From positions 1-64,000 of the forward strand of contig CAVYVO010000036.1 in the NCBI GenBank assembly GCA_963771985.1: DNA of 64,000 nucleotides, written 5' to 3'. This document shows positions 17,069-29,469 of this stretch, one piece after another; the stretch's first letter is position 1, and the number at the start of each line of letters is the position of its first letter. The translations under genes and the position numbers were made by a program. Origin of the DNA: Trebonia sp963771985. GTDB taxonomy: Bacteria; Actinomycetota; Actinomycetes; Streptosporangiales; Streptosporangiaceae. Under the pieces are notes generated by a model, which was not told the origin of the DNA, did not search any database, and saw only the letters and a program-made list of their open reading frames with translations.

Positions 17069-19041
17069 ACCTGGACGCGGTCGCGGACCGCGGTCACGAT
17101 CTCCGCGATCGCCTCGGCAACCGGGACGCGGTTCTTCTGCGAGCCGTCCCGGTACCTGAAGGACACGGCTCCCGCGGCCACGTCGTCATCGCCCGCGATC
17201 AGCATGAACGGCACCTTCTGCTGCTGCGCGGTCCGGATCTTCTTCTGCATCCGGTCGTCGGAGTCGTCCACGGTGACGCGGATACCGTTCTCGGCCAGCT
17301 GGGCCGCCACCTTCGACAGGTACGGCACGTGCGAGTCCGCGATCGGGATGCCCACCACCTGGACCGGCGCCAGCCAGGGCGGGAACGCGCCCGCGTAGTG
17401 CTCGACGAGGATGCCGAAGAACCGCTCGATCGAGCCGAACAGCGCGCGGTGAATCATGTACGGCCGCTGCCGTGTCCCGTCGGCGGCCTGGTACTCGATG
17501 CCGAAGCGCCCCGGCTCCTGGAAGTCGACCTGCAGCGTGGACAGCTGCCACCGCCGGCCGATCGCGTCACGCACGTGCACGTCGATCTTGGGCGCGTAGA
17601 AGGCGCCCTCGCCCTCGGCGACCACGTAAGGCAGCCCCGAGGCGTCCAGGGCGTGCCGCAGCGCGGCCTCGGCGGCGTTCCATTCCTCGATCGTGCCGAC
17701 GTATTTTTCCGGCCGGGTCGACAGCTCGGCCTCGAAGTCGGTCAGCCCGAAGTCCCGCAGCAGCCCCACGACGAAGTTGAGCAGCGACGCCAGCTCGCCC
17801 GGAAGCTGGTCAGGCGTGCAGAAGATGTGCGAGTCGTCCTGGGTGAACCCGCGTGCCCGGGTCAGCCCGTGCACGACGCCCGACTTCTCGTACCGGTACA
17901 CGGTGCCGAACTCGAACAGCCGCAGCGGCAGCTCCCGGTAGGACCGCCCGCGCGAGCTGTAGATCAGGATGTGCATCGGGCAGTTCATCGGCTTGGGGTA
18001 GTATCGCGCCCCGTCCAGCTCCATGGGCGGGAACATCCCGTCCTTGTACCACTGAAGGTGGCCGGAGGTGATGAACAGGTCTTCCTTGGTCAGGTGCGGG
18101 GTGTTCACGAACTGGTACCCCGCCTCCTCATGCCGCCGTCGCGAGTAGTCCTCCATCACCCGGCGGATGATGCCGCCCTTGGGGTGGAAGACCGGCAGGC
18201 CGCTGCCAATCTCGGTCGGGAACGAGAACAGGTCGAGCTCGGCGCCAAGGCGCCGGTGGTCGCGCCGCTCGGCCTCGGCCAGCATGGTGAGGTACTTGTC
18301 CTGGGCGTCGCGGCTTTCCCACGCGGTGCCGTAGATCCGCTGCAGCTGCGGGTTCTTCTCACTCCCCCGCCAGTACGCGCCGCCGGTGCGCATCAGCTTG
18401 AACGCGGGGATCGCCTTGGTGGACGGCACGTGCGGCCCGCGGCACAGGTCCTTCCAGGCCACCGCGTGAGTCTTGGGGTCCACGTTGTCGTAGATGGTCA
18501 GCTCGGGACCGCCCACCTCCACCGACTCCTCGGCGTCGGCCGCCGGCGATCCCTTGAGCCCGATCAGCTCCTGCTTGTAGGGCTCGCCGGCCAGCTCGGC
18601 ACGTGCCTCCTCCTCGGTCACCACCCGGCGGGAGAACAGCTGACCCTGCTTGACGATCTGCCGCATCCGTGCCTCGATCGCCTTCAGGTCGCCGGGCTCG
18701 AACGGTGCCGGCACGTCGAAGTCGTAGTAGAACCCGTTCTCGACCGGTGGGCCGATCCCCAGCTTGGCCTGCGGGAACAGTTCCTGCACCGCCTGGGCCA
18801 GCACGTGGGCGGTGGAGTGCCGCAAGATGGCGTGGCCGTCCTCGGAGGAGACCGGCACGGGCTCCACGACGTCGCCGTCGGCGAGTACGTACGCCAGGTC
18901 GCGCGGCACGCCGTTGACCCGCGCGGCGATCACGTCGGGCGAGGCGCCGAGGACCGAGTCGAAGGCAGCGCCCGCCGTCGTCCCGGCCTCGGTCACATGC
19001 TCGCGGCCGGCGAGGGTGATCCGAAGCTGCTGGCTGGACAC
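17065..19041 (-). CDS. thrS: Threonyl-tRNA synthetase
   Basis: Class II aminoacyl-tRNA synthetase of 658 residues, normal length. Order: TGS domain, the editing-domain motif HSTAHVLAQAVQELFPQ with its HxxxH, then the catalytic domain. Zinc ligands are visible as Cys in MNCPMHILIYS and His in TQDDSHIFCT, plus a later His in MIHRALFGSIERF. The anticodon-binding domain follows (LAPVQVVGIPIAD). The upstream gap to the divergent methyltransferase is about 100 bp. I see no clear T-box or attenuator there. Confidence 0.96.
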   Translation of the reverse strand: MSSQQLRITLAGREHVTEAGTTAGAAFDSVLGASPDVIAARVNGVPRDLAYVLADGDVVEPVPVSSEDGHAILRHSTAHVLAQAVQELFPQAKLGIGPPVENGFYYDFDVPAPFEPGDLKAIEARMRQIVKQGQLFSRRVVTEEEARAELAGEPYKQELIGLKGSPAADAEESVEVGGPELTIYDNVDPKTHAVAWKDLCRGPHVPSTKAIPAFKLMRTGGAYWRGSEKNPQLQRIYGTAWESRDAQDKYLTMLAEAERRDHRRLGAELDLFSFPTEIGSGLPVFHPKGGIIRRVMEDYSRRRHEEAGYQFVNTPHLTKEDLFITSGHLQWYKDGMFPPMELDGARYYPKPMNCPMHILIYSSRGRSYRELPLRLFEFGTVYRYEKSGVVHGLTRARGFTQDDSHIFCTPDQLPGELASLLNFVVGLLRDFGLTDFEAELSTRPEKYVGTIEEWNAAEAALRHALDASGLPYVVAEGEGAFYAPKIDVHVRDAIGRRWQLSTLQVDFQEPGRFGIEYQAADGTRQRPYMIHRALFGSIERFFGILVEHYAGAFPPWLAPVQVVGIPIADSHVPYLSKVAAQLAENGIRVTVDDSDDRMQKKIRTAQQQKVPFMLIAGDDDVAAGAVSFRYRDGSQKNRVPVAEAIAEIVTAVRDRVQV

Positions 19042-19142
19042 GGTGGGCTCCTTTGACGTTGGGACAGGTCCGTTACCCGATGCTATCGGTGTCCGGGAAC
19101 GAACGCGTGCGAGTGTCCCGCCCCGCCGAGGATAGGTAAGTC

Positions 19143-19685
19143 ATGGCCCGACAGGACCCGTCTGGTGACGAGTGGACAATCCGCACCGACATCCCGCATC
19201 CGGCCCGGGTCTACGACTACTGGCTGGGCGGTAAGGACAACTTCGAGGCCGACCGGCGCGGGGCCAAGCAAGCGCTGAGCGAGATGCCCGAATTCCGCGA
19301 CTACGCGGTCGGGAACCGGCAGTTCCTGGTCAGGGCGACGCGAATGCTCGCCAGCTCGGGCATCCGGCAGTACGCCGACATCGGGAGCGGCTTCCTCACC
19401 AGCCCGAACGTCCACGAGATCGCCAGGGCCGCCGACCCCGGAGCCCGCGTCGTCTACGTCGACAACGACCCCGTGGTTTTCCTGCACGCGCGTCTCACCA
19501 GCGCCGGAGCCGAGCAGCAGGGCCTGACCTTCGTGCCGCGCGGCCGGGCGGACATCATGCGCATGTTCAACGGTCTGCCGCTGGTCGAACCCGGCCTGAC
19601 ACTCGTCACCCGGTGGCGTCCAGACGAGGACCCCGGCCCCAACGCCGACCGCGCCTGGGCCTACGGCGGCATCGCATCGGTATGA
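19143..19685 (+). CDS. DUF574-type SAM-dependent methyltransferase, internally shortened
   Basis: 180 residues of an actinobacterial SAM methyltransferase family usually near 270. The N-terminal signature IPHPARVYDYWLGGKDNFEAD, the SAM loop YADIGSGFLTSPNVHEIA and VVYVDNDPVV are present, as is the C-terminal RADIMRMFNGLPLVEPGLTLV and TRWRPDE. The middle part is missing: it normally runs from the acidic SAM-binding residue after motif II to the segment before the C-terminal motif, about 85 residues. The frame is kept. It is probably a degenerate paralogue. The start is the ATG at 19,143, divergent from thrS. Confidence 0.7.
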   Translation: MARQDPSGDEWTIRTDIPHPARVYDYWLGGKDNFEADRRGAKQALSEMPEFRDYAVGNRQFLVRATRMLASSGIRQYADIGSGFLTSPNVHEIARAADPGARVVYVDNDPVVFLHARLTSAGAEQQGLTFVPRGRADIMRMFNGLPLVEPGLTLVTRWRPDEDPGPNADRAWAYGGIASV

Positions 19686-19720
19686 CGTTCTAGGGCCGCC
19701 GCGGAAAAAATACCCTGAGT

Positions 19721-19743
19721 TTTCCGAACGGAAGGTGGCGCCT
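19721..19743. repeat. CTTCCGTTCGG repeat between convergent genes
   Basis: Read on the minus strand it is AGGCGCCACCTTCCGTTCGG. A near copy lies at 52,411-52,434. It sits between the methyltransferase and hydrolase stops. Confidence 0.7.
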
Positions 19744-19764
19744 GCCCGGGCCGCCCGTTCTCCC

Positions 19765-20658
19765 TTAGCCGGGCAAGCCCGCCATGGCGAGCAGGTCGTC
19801 GAAGATCCGGCCGATCGAGGTGACGGTCAGCGTGAGGTGGCCCTCGCCCGGCATCAGGTGCACCCGGGCGCCGGTCACGTGCGCGGCGAGCCACTGGCCG
19901 TGGGCGAACGGCACCATCCGGTCCTGGTCGCCCTGCCAGATGGCGACCGGGGCGGGCATCGTGTCGAGCGCAAACCCCCAGTCGACGGTGAACGCGATGT
20001 CGTCGTCCCGCCAGCCCGCGATGCCGCCCCCGAGGGCGGCCCGCAGGCTCGCGGCGATGCTGGCGGCGAAGTCGCCCGTGAGCGCCGCCTTGTCCGCGTC
20101 CGAGACCAGCCCGCCGAACGCGGCCGCGACCTCCTCCGCCGTGACCTTGCCGAACGCCGCTGCCTCGGCCTCGAGATACCGGGTGAGCTCGTCCGTGCCC
20201 GCCAGCGCGGCGCCGAACTCCTCGACGTTCTCCGGTCCCATGCCGACGAGGAAGTCCAGGCCTTCGGCCCGGTAGGGGGCGACGCCCGCGATGGAGGCCG
20301 CGGCCATGCACCGGCCGGGCAGGAGGGCCGCGCAAGCCAGCGAGTGCGGTCCCCCGCCCGAGGAGCCGATCGAGACGAATGTGTCCGCGCCGAGCGCGTC
20401 GAGGACGGCGGCCACGTCCGGCGCGACATCGGCGACCCGCCGCCCGGGCCGCGGCGTCGAGCGCTCGTACCCCGGTCTGGCGATCATGACGACCCGCAGC
20501 CCCCGCTCCCGCGCGGCCTCGACCGTCGGCGGGTAGGCCACCAGGCCCGCCGGCGTGCCCTCGTGGATGACCAGCGGCAGGGCGTTCGCCGGCCCGGCCG
20601 TCAGCACGTCGAGCTCCCGGCCGTCTGGCAGGGAGATCAGCCGTCGTTCAGTCCGCAT
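19765..20658 (-). CDS. Alpha/beta hydrolase
   Basis: 297-residue hydrolase. The nucleophile elbow is SIGSSGGGPHS, with Ser in GSSGG. The candidate acid is Asp in WQGDQDRMVP and the His is in MPGEGHLTLT. The oxyanion-side segment IHEGTPAG replaces the usual HG. A helical cap lies between them. No signal peptide; a cytosolic esterase- or proline-iminopeptidase-like enzyme is likely, but the substrate is unknown. It converges on the methyltransferase and lies 27 bp upstream of no obvious operon partner. Confidence 0.85.
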   Translation of the reverse strand: MRTERRLISLPDGRELDVLTAGPANALPLVIHEGTPAGLVAYPPTVEAARERGLRVVMIARPGYERSTPRPGRRVADVAPDVAAVLDALGADTFVSIGSSGGGPHSLACAALLPGRCMAAASIAGVAPYRAEGLDFLVGMGPENVEEFGAALAGTDELTRYLEAEAAAFGKVTAEEVAAAFGGLVSDADKAALTGDFAASIAASLRAALGGGIAGWRDDDIAFTVDWGFALDTMPAPVAIWQGDQDRMVPFAHGQWLAAHVTGARVHLMPGEGHLTLTVTSIGRIFDDLLAMAGLPG

Positions 20659-20685
20659 GCCGCCAGCGTAGGCCCAGGTGCGGGG

Positions 20686-21135
20686 TTACTGTCCTGGATT
20701 GGAGTAGACACGCTCCGGATATACGAAAACCGCGGTCCGCCGCTCTGCCAGCATCACCCGGTCGTAAGTGTCGAAGTCCTCGTGGGTGCCGCCCGCGGCC
20801 GTGAAGATCTCCCGCAGCAAGAGCCGCAGGCGCTCGGCGTCCACGCCGGGCATCGGGTCGTCGGGGCCCGCGAGTTCCACCGGGCCCTCGGCCGCTGTCC
20901 ACTGCCATCCAGACCGCGCGACGACATTCGCGTAGGGGCGCTTGCGCAGGCGGTCGAGCTTGCGCGTGCCGCCCCTGATGACCATGCCTACGACCGTCGC
21001 GCCGGTCACCGGGTGCGGGAGCACGCCCGCGTTCACCACCGACGAGGCGACCGTCCCGTCCTCCCGCGGCGTGGACACCACGACGAGCCCGTGGTCTCCC
21101 GCGATCATCCGCCTGAAATCCTCGATATCAGCCAC
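20686..21135 (-). CDS. PPOX-class F420-dependent-type oxidoreductase
   Basis: 149-residue split-barrel protein of the pyridoxamine 5'-phosphate oxidase-like family that in actinobacteria binds F420 or FMN. Visible are the N-terminal helix DIEDFRRMIAG, the strands LVVVSTPREDGTVASSVVNAG, and the cofactor-side RKLDRLRKRPYANVVARS. The start is taken as the GTG at 21,135; the longer frame to 21,324 reads through two inverted-repeat structures and looks non-coding. Its C-terminus lies 27 bp from the hydrolase start, so the two may be cotranscribed. Confidence 0.75.
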   Translation of the reverse strand: MADIEDFRRMIAGDHGLVVVSTPREDGTVASSVVNAGVLPHPVTGATVVGMVIRGGTRKLDRLRKRPYANVVARSGWQWTAAEGPVELAGPDDPMPGVDAERLRLLLREIFTAAGGTHEDFDTYDRVMLAERRTAVFVYPERVYSNPGQ

Positions 21136-21156
21136 GGGACTATTCAACCGCTCCAG

Positions 21157-21174
21157 GCCGATTACGCAATCGGC
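21157..21174. repeat. Palindromic repeat variant upstream of the PPOX gene
   Basis: GCCGATTACGCAATCGGC, a variant of the TGCGCA-core family with an imperfect centre. Confidence 0.6.
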
Positions 21175-21253
21175 GTGTTCCCCGCACTCGGCACGGCGTC
21201 TCGGTAGGGATAAAAGGGATGAATCGGCAGTATCCTGCCGGTCCGCCATCAGC

Positions 21254-21293
21254 GTGGATCGAAAAGCACACTCTTGCGTGCTTTTCGATCCAC
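21254..21293. repeat. Perfect 16-bp-stem hairpin
   Basis: GTGGATCGAAAAGCAC and its exact complement are separated by an 8-base loop. It lies in a ~435-bp gap between the PPOX and tex genes that holds no gene. The stem has no run of T on either side, so a classic intrinsic terminator is not supported. Confidence 0.85.
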
Positions 21294-21506
21294 TATGTTG
21301 ATGCGCCCCCGGACGGCCGCCCATGACGCGCGCGCCTGTCCGCTAAGCCTGCCGCGGGCATGGGCGGCCCTGCGCGCTACGAGGATCAGCCGGCACCAGC
21401 ATGACGCCGGGTGCCCGGGGAGCGGGAAGTTCCCGTAACGAGAGGTAACAACAGCCTCACGTGACACGCTGCGCACTCGGGCTGTACCGGATCGGTGCCC
21501 AGAGCG

Positions 21507-21528
21507 GGGTCGATTGCGCGATCGACCC
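21507..21528. repeat. Palindromic repeat, TGCGCG core, downstream of tex
   Basis: GGGTCGATTGCGCGATCGACCC preceded by AGAGC, the same flank seen at other copies. It stands 44 bp after the tex stop. Confidence 0.8.
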
Positions 21529-21571
21529 GCTGGCTGGCTGGCGGGGCCGGGGCTGGGCGGGCCTGGCTGGG

Positions 21572-24184
<2,613 letters not shown>

Positions 24185-24384
24185 GATCGGGTGCGGCCTT
24201 CCTGCCTTGCGATGTCCTGCACGCGAGCCTAGCGGGTCCGGGGCGGCCCGGCGGCGGCCTCGCGGCGGCTCGGGGGCGGCTCGGCGGCAGGTCGGCCATG
24301 AGTGGCGCGATGCGGCAGTAACTGTTGAGAAATGATCTGTTTACGCACATGATGCAAGGGGAGCGAAGCACGTCGGGAGGTGCG

Positions 24385-27214
24385 ATGATGCATAGTGCAA
24401 ATTTCGCCAGAAATATGTTGAAATTTCCTCGTCAAAGATCTCGTATCGCCATCCTGGCTACGGCCGCCCTGGGCGCGCTGATCGCGCTGCCGGCCGCCTT
24501 TGGCGCGCCGGCGCACGCGGCCGGCGCGGCCGGCGGGCGCGCCGGGGCGGACGCCACCTGCCCCTGGGTGACATCCACGGCGCCCATCAACCAGCGAGTC
24601 GCCCAGCTCATGAGCCACATGACCCTGGCCGACAAGATCACCATGGTCGAGGGCCACGGCACCACCAACCCGTACGTCTTCTACACGCCGGCCATCCCGT
24701 CGCTGTGCATCCCGGCCGTCGGCCTCGAGGACGGCCCGGCCGGCGTCGCCGACGGCATGACCGGCGTCACCCAGCTGCCCGCCGGGGTCGCGCTCGCCGC
24801 CAGCTGGGACCCGTCGCTCTCCGCCCAGTACGGCAGCGTCATCGGCGCCGAGGAGTACGGCAAGGGCGCGAGCGCCAACCTCGGGCCGACGGTGAACATC
24901 GACCGCGACCCGCGCTGGGGCCGGTCGTTCGAGGCGCTGTCGGAGGACCCGTACCTCAACTCGGTTCTCGATGTCCCTGAGATCGACGGCATTCAGAGCC
25001 AGGATGTCGAGGACCAGGTCAAGCACTATGACGCGTACAACCAGGAGACATACCGCAACACGCCCGCGGACGACGTGATCGTCAGCGACCGGGCGCTGCA
25101 CGAGATCTACATGCCCTCCTTCTACAGCGCGGTCACGTCGGCGCACGCGGCCTCCGTGATGTGTGCCTACTCCTACGTCAACGGCAACGCGAGCTGCAAC
25201 AACTCCTACCTGGAGACGACAGTCCTGCGCGATCAGTGGGACTTCCCGGGGTTCGTGATGTCGGACTACGGCGCCCTGCACTCCACCCAGGGGGCGCTCG
25301 AGGGGACCGACCAGGAGCAGCCGTTCAACACGTACTACGGCACGGCGCTCGAGACCGACGTGACGAACGGGACGATCCCGGTGAGCGCGCTGAACACGAT
25401 GGTGCAGCCGGTGCTCACCGAGATGTTCCAGTTCGGCCTGTTCAGCCAGCCGCGCACCGGGTCGCCGACGGACACGGTAACCACGCCGGCGCACCAGGCG
25501 GTGGCGAACGAGGTCGCCGAGGCCGGGACGACGCTGCTGAAGGACAACGGCGGCACGCTGCCGCTGTCCGCTACCGGATCGGTGGCGGTGATCGGCCCCG
25601 CGGCCTCGGCCTCGCCGACCTACGCGGGCGGCGGCAGCGCGTACGTGCTCCCGTCCTCGACGGTCAGCCCGCTGGCCGGGATCAAGGCCGCCGACGCCGG
25701 CGCGACGTACACGCAGGGCCTGCCGACGGACACTTCCCTGCCGGCCATCCCGGCGGCGGACCTGTCCCCCGCCTATCCGGCCGCGGGCACACCGTTCGGC
25801 GGCAGCTACACAGGGACGCTGACCGCGCCGCAGACCGGCACCTACGTGCTGGCGATCACCAACCCGTGCCTGTGCTACACGTCCACGTACCTTCGCGTGG
25901 ACGGCACGGAGCTGATCGACAACCCGAGCACGCCGCCGGTGCACACCTACTCGGCGGCCATCGCGCTGACGGCGGGCAAGAAGTACACGCTGTCGATCAG
26001 CGGCGAGTCCTCGCAGCTGCTGTGGGGGACCCCCGCCTTCCTGGCGCCTGATCTGTCCGCCGCGGTCGCGGCGGCCAAGTCCGCGTCTGTCGCGGTCGTG
26101 GTCGTCTCCGACGACACCCAGTCCGAGGCCACCGACCGGCCGAGCCTGTCGCTGCCCTCGGCGCAGGACGAGCTGATCGCGGCGGTCGCCGCGGCCAACC
26201 CGCACACGGTCGTCGTCATCAACGCGGGCGCGCCGGTCGCGATGCCATGGCTGAGCAACGTCGCGGCCGTGGTCGAACGCCTGGTACCCCGGCCAGACCA
26301 GTGGCACGGCGCTGGCCAGCGTGCTGTTCGGGCAGACCGATCCGGGCGGCCACCTGCCGGTGACGTTCCCGGCGTCGCTGTCGCAGGTGCCGGCCGCTTC
26401 CCCGGCCTCGTTCCCCGGCAACGGCTCGGAGGTGCTGTACTCCGAGGGCGTCGACGTCGGCTACCGCTGGTATGACGCTCGCGGCGAGGCACCGCTGTTC
26501 CCCTTCGGGTACGGCCTGTCGTACACCACGTTCGGGTTCAGCGGCCTGCGCATCAGCCGCGCCGCGGTGACCGGCACCGCTGACCTGCGCGTGTCGGCGA
26601 CGATCACCAACACCGGCTCCCGGGCGGGCAGCGACGTGGCCCAGCTGTACGTGGGCGATCCTTCGTCGACAGGCGAGCCGCCCCGTGCGCTGCAAGGGTT
26701 CGACCGCGTGACGCTCGCTCCTGGCCAGTCGGCGCGGGTGGCGTTCACCGTCACGCCGCAGCAGCTGTCCTGGTGGAGTGATAGCGCGGACGGCTGGACG
26801 GAGAGCCCCGGCATCTACCGGGTCTACGTCGGCGACTCCTCGGCCCTGGCGAACCTGCCGCTGCGCGGCGCGTTCGCCGTGACCGCGACGCCGGGCGCGC
26901 GGCAGGTCGTGGTGACCGCGCCGTCTTCCGTGACCGCGGGCAGGTCTTTCGTCGCGCGGGTGACGCTGGTCGCGGGCGGCAACCAGACGCTGCACGGTGT
27001 CCGGCTGTCGCTGCAGCTGCCGCAGGGCTGGCGTCTGGTGCCCGTCAGCCGGACGGTATTCGGTACTGTCCGGCCAGGCCAGGCGATCGCCGCGACGTTC
27101 CGGGTGACGCCGCCCGCGGACTCCCCGGCCGTCAGCGCGGTGGTGCACGCGACCGCGACGATGGGTACCGCTTACCGGGAGAACGGCGTCAGCGTGACCG
27201 TGCGGGCCCGCTGA
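24385..27214 (+). pseudogene. Secreted GH3 beta-glycosidase with PA14-like insert, single frameshift
   Basis: Exported glycoside hydrolase family 3 enzyme, likely beta-glucosidase or beta-xylosidase. Signal peptide: basic start, then ATAALGALIALPAAFGAPAHA. The (beta/alpha)8 domain shows GLEDGPAGVADGMTGVTQLP, VKHYDAYNQETYR and the nucleophile region GFVMSDYGALHS. A PA14-like insert (YTGTLTAPQTGTYVLAI) follows, then the GH3 C-terminal domain, a fibronectin-like domain and a C-terminal NEW3-like domain. One extra C near 26,277 breaks the frame after ANPHTVVVINAGAPVA. The start is the ATG at 24,385 with GGGAGG upstream. Length and content are otherwise intact, so this may be a sequencing error. 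Confidence 0.85.
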
Positions 27215-27259
27215 TCCCGCCGGTCATCCTGGCGCGTCCCGATGTGTCCCGGCTCCGGG

Positions 27260-28237
27260 CTAGCCCCGGAGCCGGGGCATCGGGCCGGTGGGATAGCGGG
27301 GCATGGCGCCGGTCGGCGGGCCGAAGCGCAGCACGGCCCGCTCGCTGATGAGCTCGTACCCGATCCGCGCGGCGATCCGGTCCGGCCGGTTCCCTTCGGT
27401 GATCATCACCACCTCGCTGATCTGCCCGGTGCCGTGCTGCTGAGTGCCGCGCAGCGCGGCGCGGCTGACCGCGAGCACCACCGCGCCTGCGTAGCCGTTG
27501 TGCCGGCGCTCCGGCGGGGTGTACATCGTGCTGATCCTGACGGTGCCGGCTACCGGGCGGGTGATGGTGGCCATGGCCACCGGGTGGCCGTCGGCCTCCC
27601 AGAAGGCGGCGCCGCCATAGCAGAGCAGATCGTCGGCTGTCGTCTCCGGAGCCGTCGCCAGCTCGCCGACCTCGGTTGTGAACGCTTTGATCCAGGCAAC
27701 GAGGAGCTCACGGTCCGCCCATGTCGCGGCGCGCAGCAGCCCGGCGGGCCCGCCGAACGGCCCGGGCTGCTCGGGGACGGCCCCGGCCAGCCGGTACACC
27801 CGGCTGTGCCGCTGCACGCGGGCGGCCAGGCCGGCCCGCTGGCTCCACGCCGCCGCGAAGGCGTCCGCGGCCCCGGTCGGCGCGTCAACGCCGCAGACGG
27901 CACGTCCCATTTTGGACAGTGAGGCCGCGAGCGCGGCGGCCATCTCCGGCGCACGGCAGGCGATCAGCAGCGGAACGGATGGGTTGTGCAGGAAGGCGCC
28001 CCGTGGTTCGCTGCCGTCGGGTGGCTCCCACCAGCCGTACAGCGGGCCGCCCTTGAGGTCGGCCTTGTCGTGCCGGGCCTGGGGATCGCGCGCTGCTTGC
28101 GGCGTCTGCGCCGCTTGCGCGGCCTGCGCCGCTTGCGCGGCCGACAGCAGCAGCGTGTTCTCAGCCGCGCGCGCCGTCAGGTAGCGGCCAGCCACCGTCA
28201 GGAACCGATCCAGGTCGGAGGTGGTACACCAGCCCAT
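27260..28237 (-). CDS. GNAT N-acetyltransferase with Ala-Gln repeat
   Basis: 325-residue acetyltransferase whose C-terminal half has the GNAT acetyl-CoA loop, seen as RRHNGYAGAVVLAVSRAAL. The N-terminal half starts MGWCTTSDLDRFL and carries an AAQ-type repeat (AAQAAQAAQTPQAARDPQ). The downstream neighbour at 28,364 is a paralogue with the same start pattern (MGWRTTGDVAEFL) and the same architecture, so this is a tandem duplication. Acceptor unknown. A third-domain 'GCN5-like' N-terminal fold is likely in both. The start is the ATG at 28,237. Confidence 0.8.
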   Translation of the reverse strand: MGWCTTSDLDRFLTVAGRYLTARAAENTLLLSAAQAAQAAQAAQTPQAARDPQARHDKADLKGGPLYGWWEPPDGSEPRGAFLHNPSVPLLIACRAPEMAAALAASLSKMGRAVCGVDAPTGAADAFAAAWSQRAGLAARVQRHSRVYRLAGAVPEQPGPFGGPAGLLRAATWADRELLVAWIKAFTTEVGELATAPETTADDLLCYGGAAFWEADGHPVAMATITRPVAGTVRISTMYTPPERRHNGYAGAVVLAVSRAALRGTQQHGTGQISEVVMITEGNRPDRIAARIGYELISERAVLRFGPPTGAMPRYPTGPMPRLRG

Positions 28238-28363
28238 GCGGTCATGCTTCCAGTGGTAGGACGGCGGGCTCGCTGAGCGGAACCGAAAACCCTCGGGGAA
28301 GTAACATAGCGCCTTCGATTATCGGCGGACTCCGGCGGGTAATGCAAGGTCGACAGGCTGTAG

Positions 28364-29233
28364 TTACCGTCCGCTAAATGACAACACTACACGGTCTTCG
28401 ACTGGCTGATAGCCGATGCGCTGGTAGATGGAATTGCTTACCGGATTCGCCAGATCCGTGTAGAGCAGCACCTCGTCGGCGCCGCCCGCGAGCGCCGCCT
28501 GGCTCACTTCCGCGGTGACCGCGCTCGCGTAGCCGTGTCCGCGCAGTTCCGGCGGCGTGTAGACGGGACCGACGCGCACCATGCCCGCGGCCCGCCTGGT
28601 GACACCGGCCATGGCCGCTGGCGCGCCGCGGATTTCCCATACGGTGAGCCCGCCGTAGCTGATCTTCTCCCGGACGGCGGCCGCCTGGTCGGTGTCGGCG
28701 AGGTCGTCCACCTCCTGGACGAAGGCGCTGAACCAGCTGGTCATGAGGGCTACGTCACCCTCGCCGGCGGGGCGCCGGGCGCCTTCCGGGCGGGGGTCGG
28801 GCCAGGAGAGTTCCGCGAGCCGGTACAGGCGCATGCGCCGGTGCACGTGCACCTGACTGCCCGTTTGTTCCACCCAGACGGCGGCGAACGCCGCCGCCGT
28901 CTCTTCGTAGGAGTTGACGCCGGGCAACGGGCGGCCGTTCAGCGTCTTGGCGGCGAGGCCCGCGGCCGCCTCGGCCGGGACGTCGGTGAGCAGTATCGGG
29001 AACGACGGCGTGTGCATGAAGGCGCCCTTGACTGTGCCCGCCTGCGCGTCGTCTGTCCACCAGCCGAAGAGCGGCGACTTGTCCGGGTCGCCGCCCGGGT
29101 CGTGCTGTGCCTGGGTCGCGCGGAGGCCTTCCGTCACGCTGAGCGTGACCGTGTTCCGGACGCGCTCCCGTCGCAGGTAGCCGCCAGCCGCCGCGAGAAA
29201 CTCGGCCACGTCACCGGTCGTCCGCCATCCCAT
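28364..29233 (-). CDS. GNAT N-acetyltransferase, paralogue
   Basis: 289-residue protein with the acetyl-CoA loop ELRGHGYASAVTAEVSQAAL and NSIYQRIGYQPVEDRVV at the C-terminus, typical of GNAT proteins. It shares its domain order with the gene 126 bp downstream and differs mainly by lacking the Ala/Gln repeat. The N-terminal segment MGWRTTGDVAEFLAAAGGYL is common to both. The gene pair is divergent from the aromatic catabolism cluster. Substrate unknown. Confidence 0.82.
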   Translation of the reverse strand: MGWRTTGDVAEFLAAAGGYLRRERVRNTVTLSVTEGLRATQAQHDPGGDPDKSPLFGWWTDDAQAGTVKGAFMHTPSFPILLTDVPAEAAAGLAAKTLNGRPLPGVNSYEETAAAFAAVWVEQTGSQVHVHRRMRLYRLAELSWPDPRPEGARRPAGEGDVALMTSWFSAFVQEVDDLADTDQAAAVREKISYGGLTVWEIRGAPAAMAGVTRRAAGMVRVGPVYTPPELRGHGYASAVTAEVSQAALAGGADEVLLYTDLANPVSNSIYQRIGYQPVEDRVVLSFSGR

Positions 29234-29370
29234 CCCGCCATGCTGCCACGCGCGTCACGGCCGACGCATCCGAATTATCGCGTATTCGTTGAATGATGAT
29301 CGCATCCTCTGTGCTATGCAAAAGTATTCGCAATAGGCATTTCCCTGCGGGACGCGCACGGTTCCCGGTG

Positions 29371-29462
29371 GGTCGATTGCGCAATTGACCACACTAGAGC
29401 GGGTCGATTGCGCAATCGACACCGTGCGGGGGCGGGGAGAGCGGGTCGATTGCGCAATCGGC
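29371..29462. repeat. Three palindromic repeats, first two 31 bp apart
   Basis: Copies at 29,371-29,390, 29,402-29,420 and 29,445-29,462. The first pair is joined by ACACTAGAGCG and phased at 31 bp. The third is 42-43 bp further on. They lie in the gap between divergent GNAT and GntR genes. Confidence 0.85.
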
Positions 29463-29469
29463 AGGCCGG

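Noticed and set aside
24229..26421. 730-codon open frame on the minus strand opposite the GH3 gene
   Set aside because: It is exactly antisense to a gene with clear GH3 motifs. It is Arg/Gly/His-rich with no recognisable domain, as expected for a shadow in high-GC DNA.
29371..29462. CRISPR-like palindromic repeats
   Set aside because: Only two or three copies with 11- and 22-bp linkers that are themselves conserved. The same pairs occur singly at many loci.
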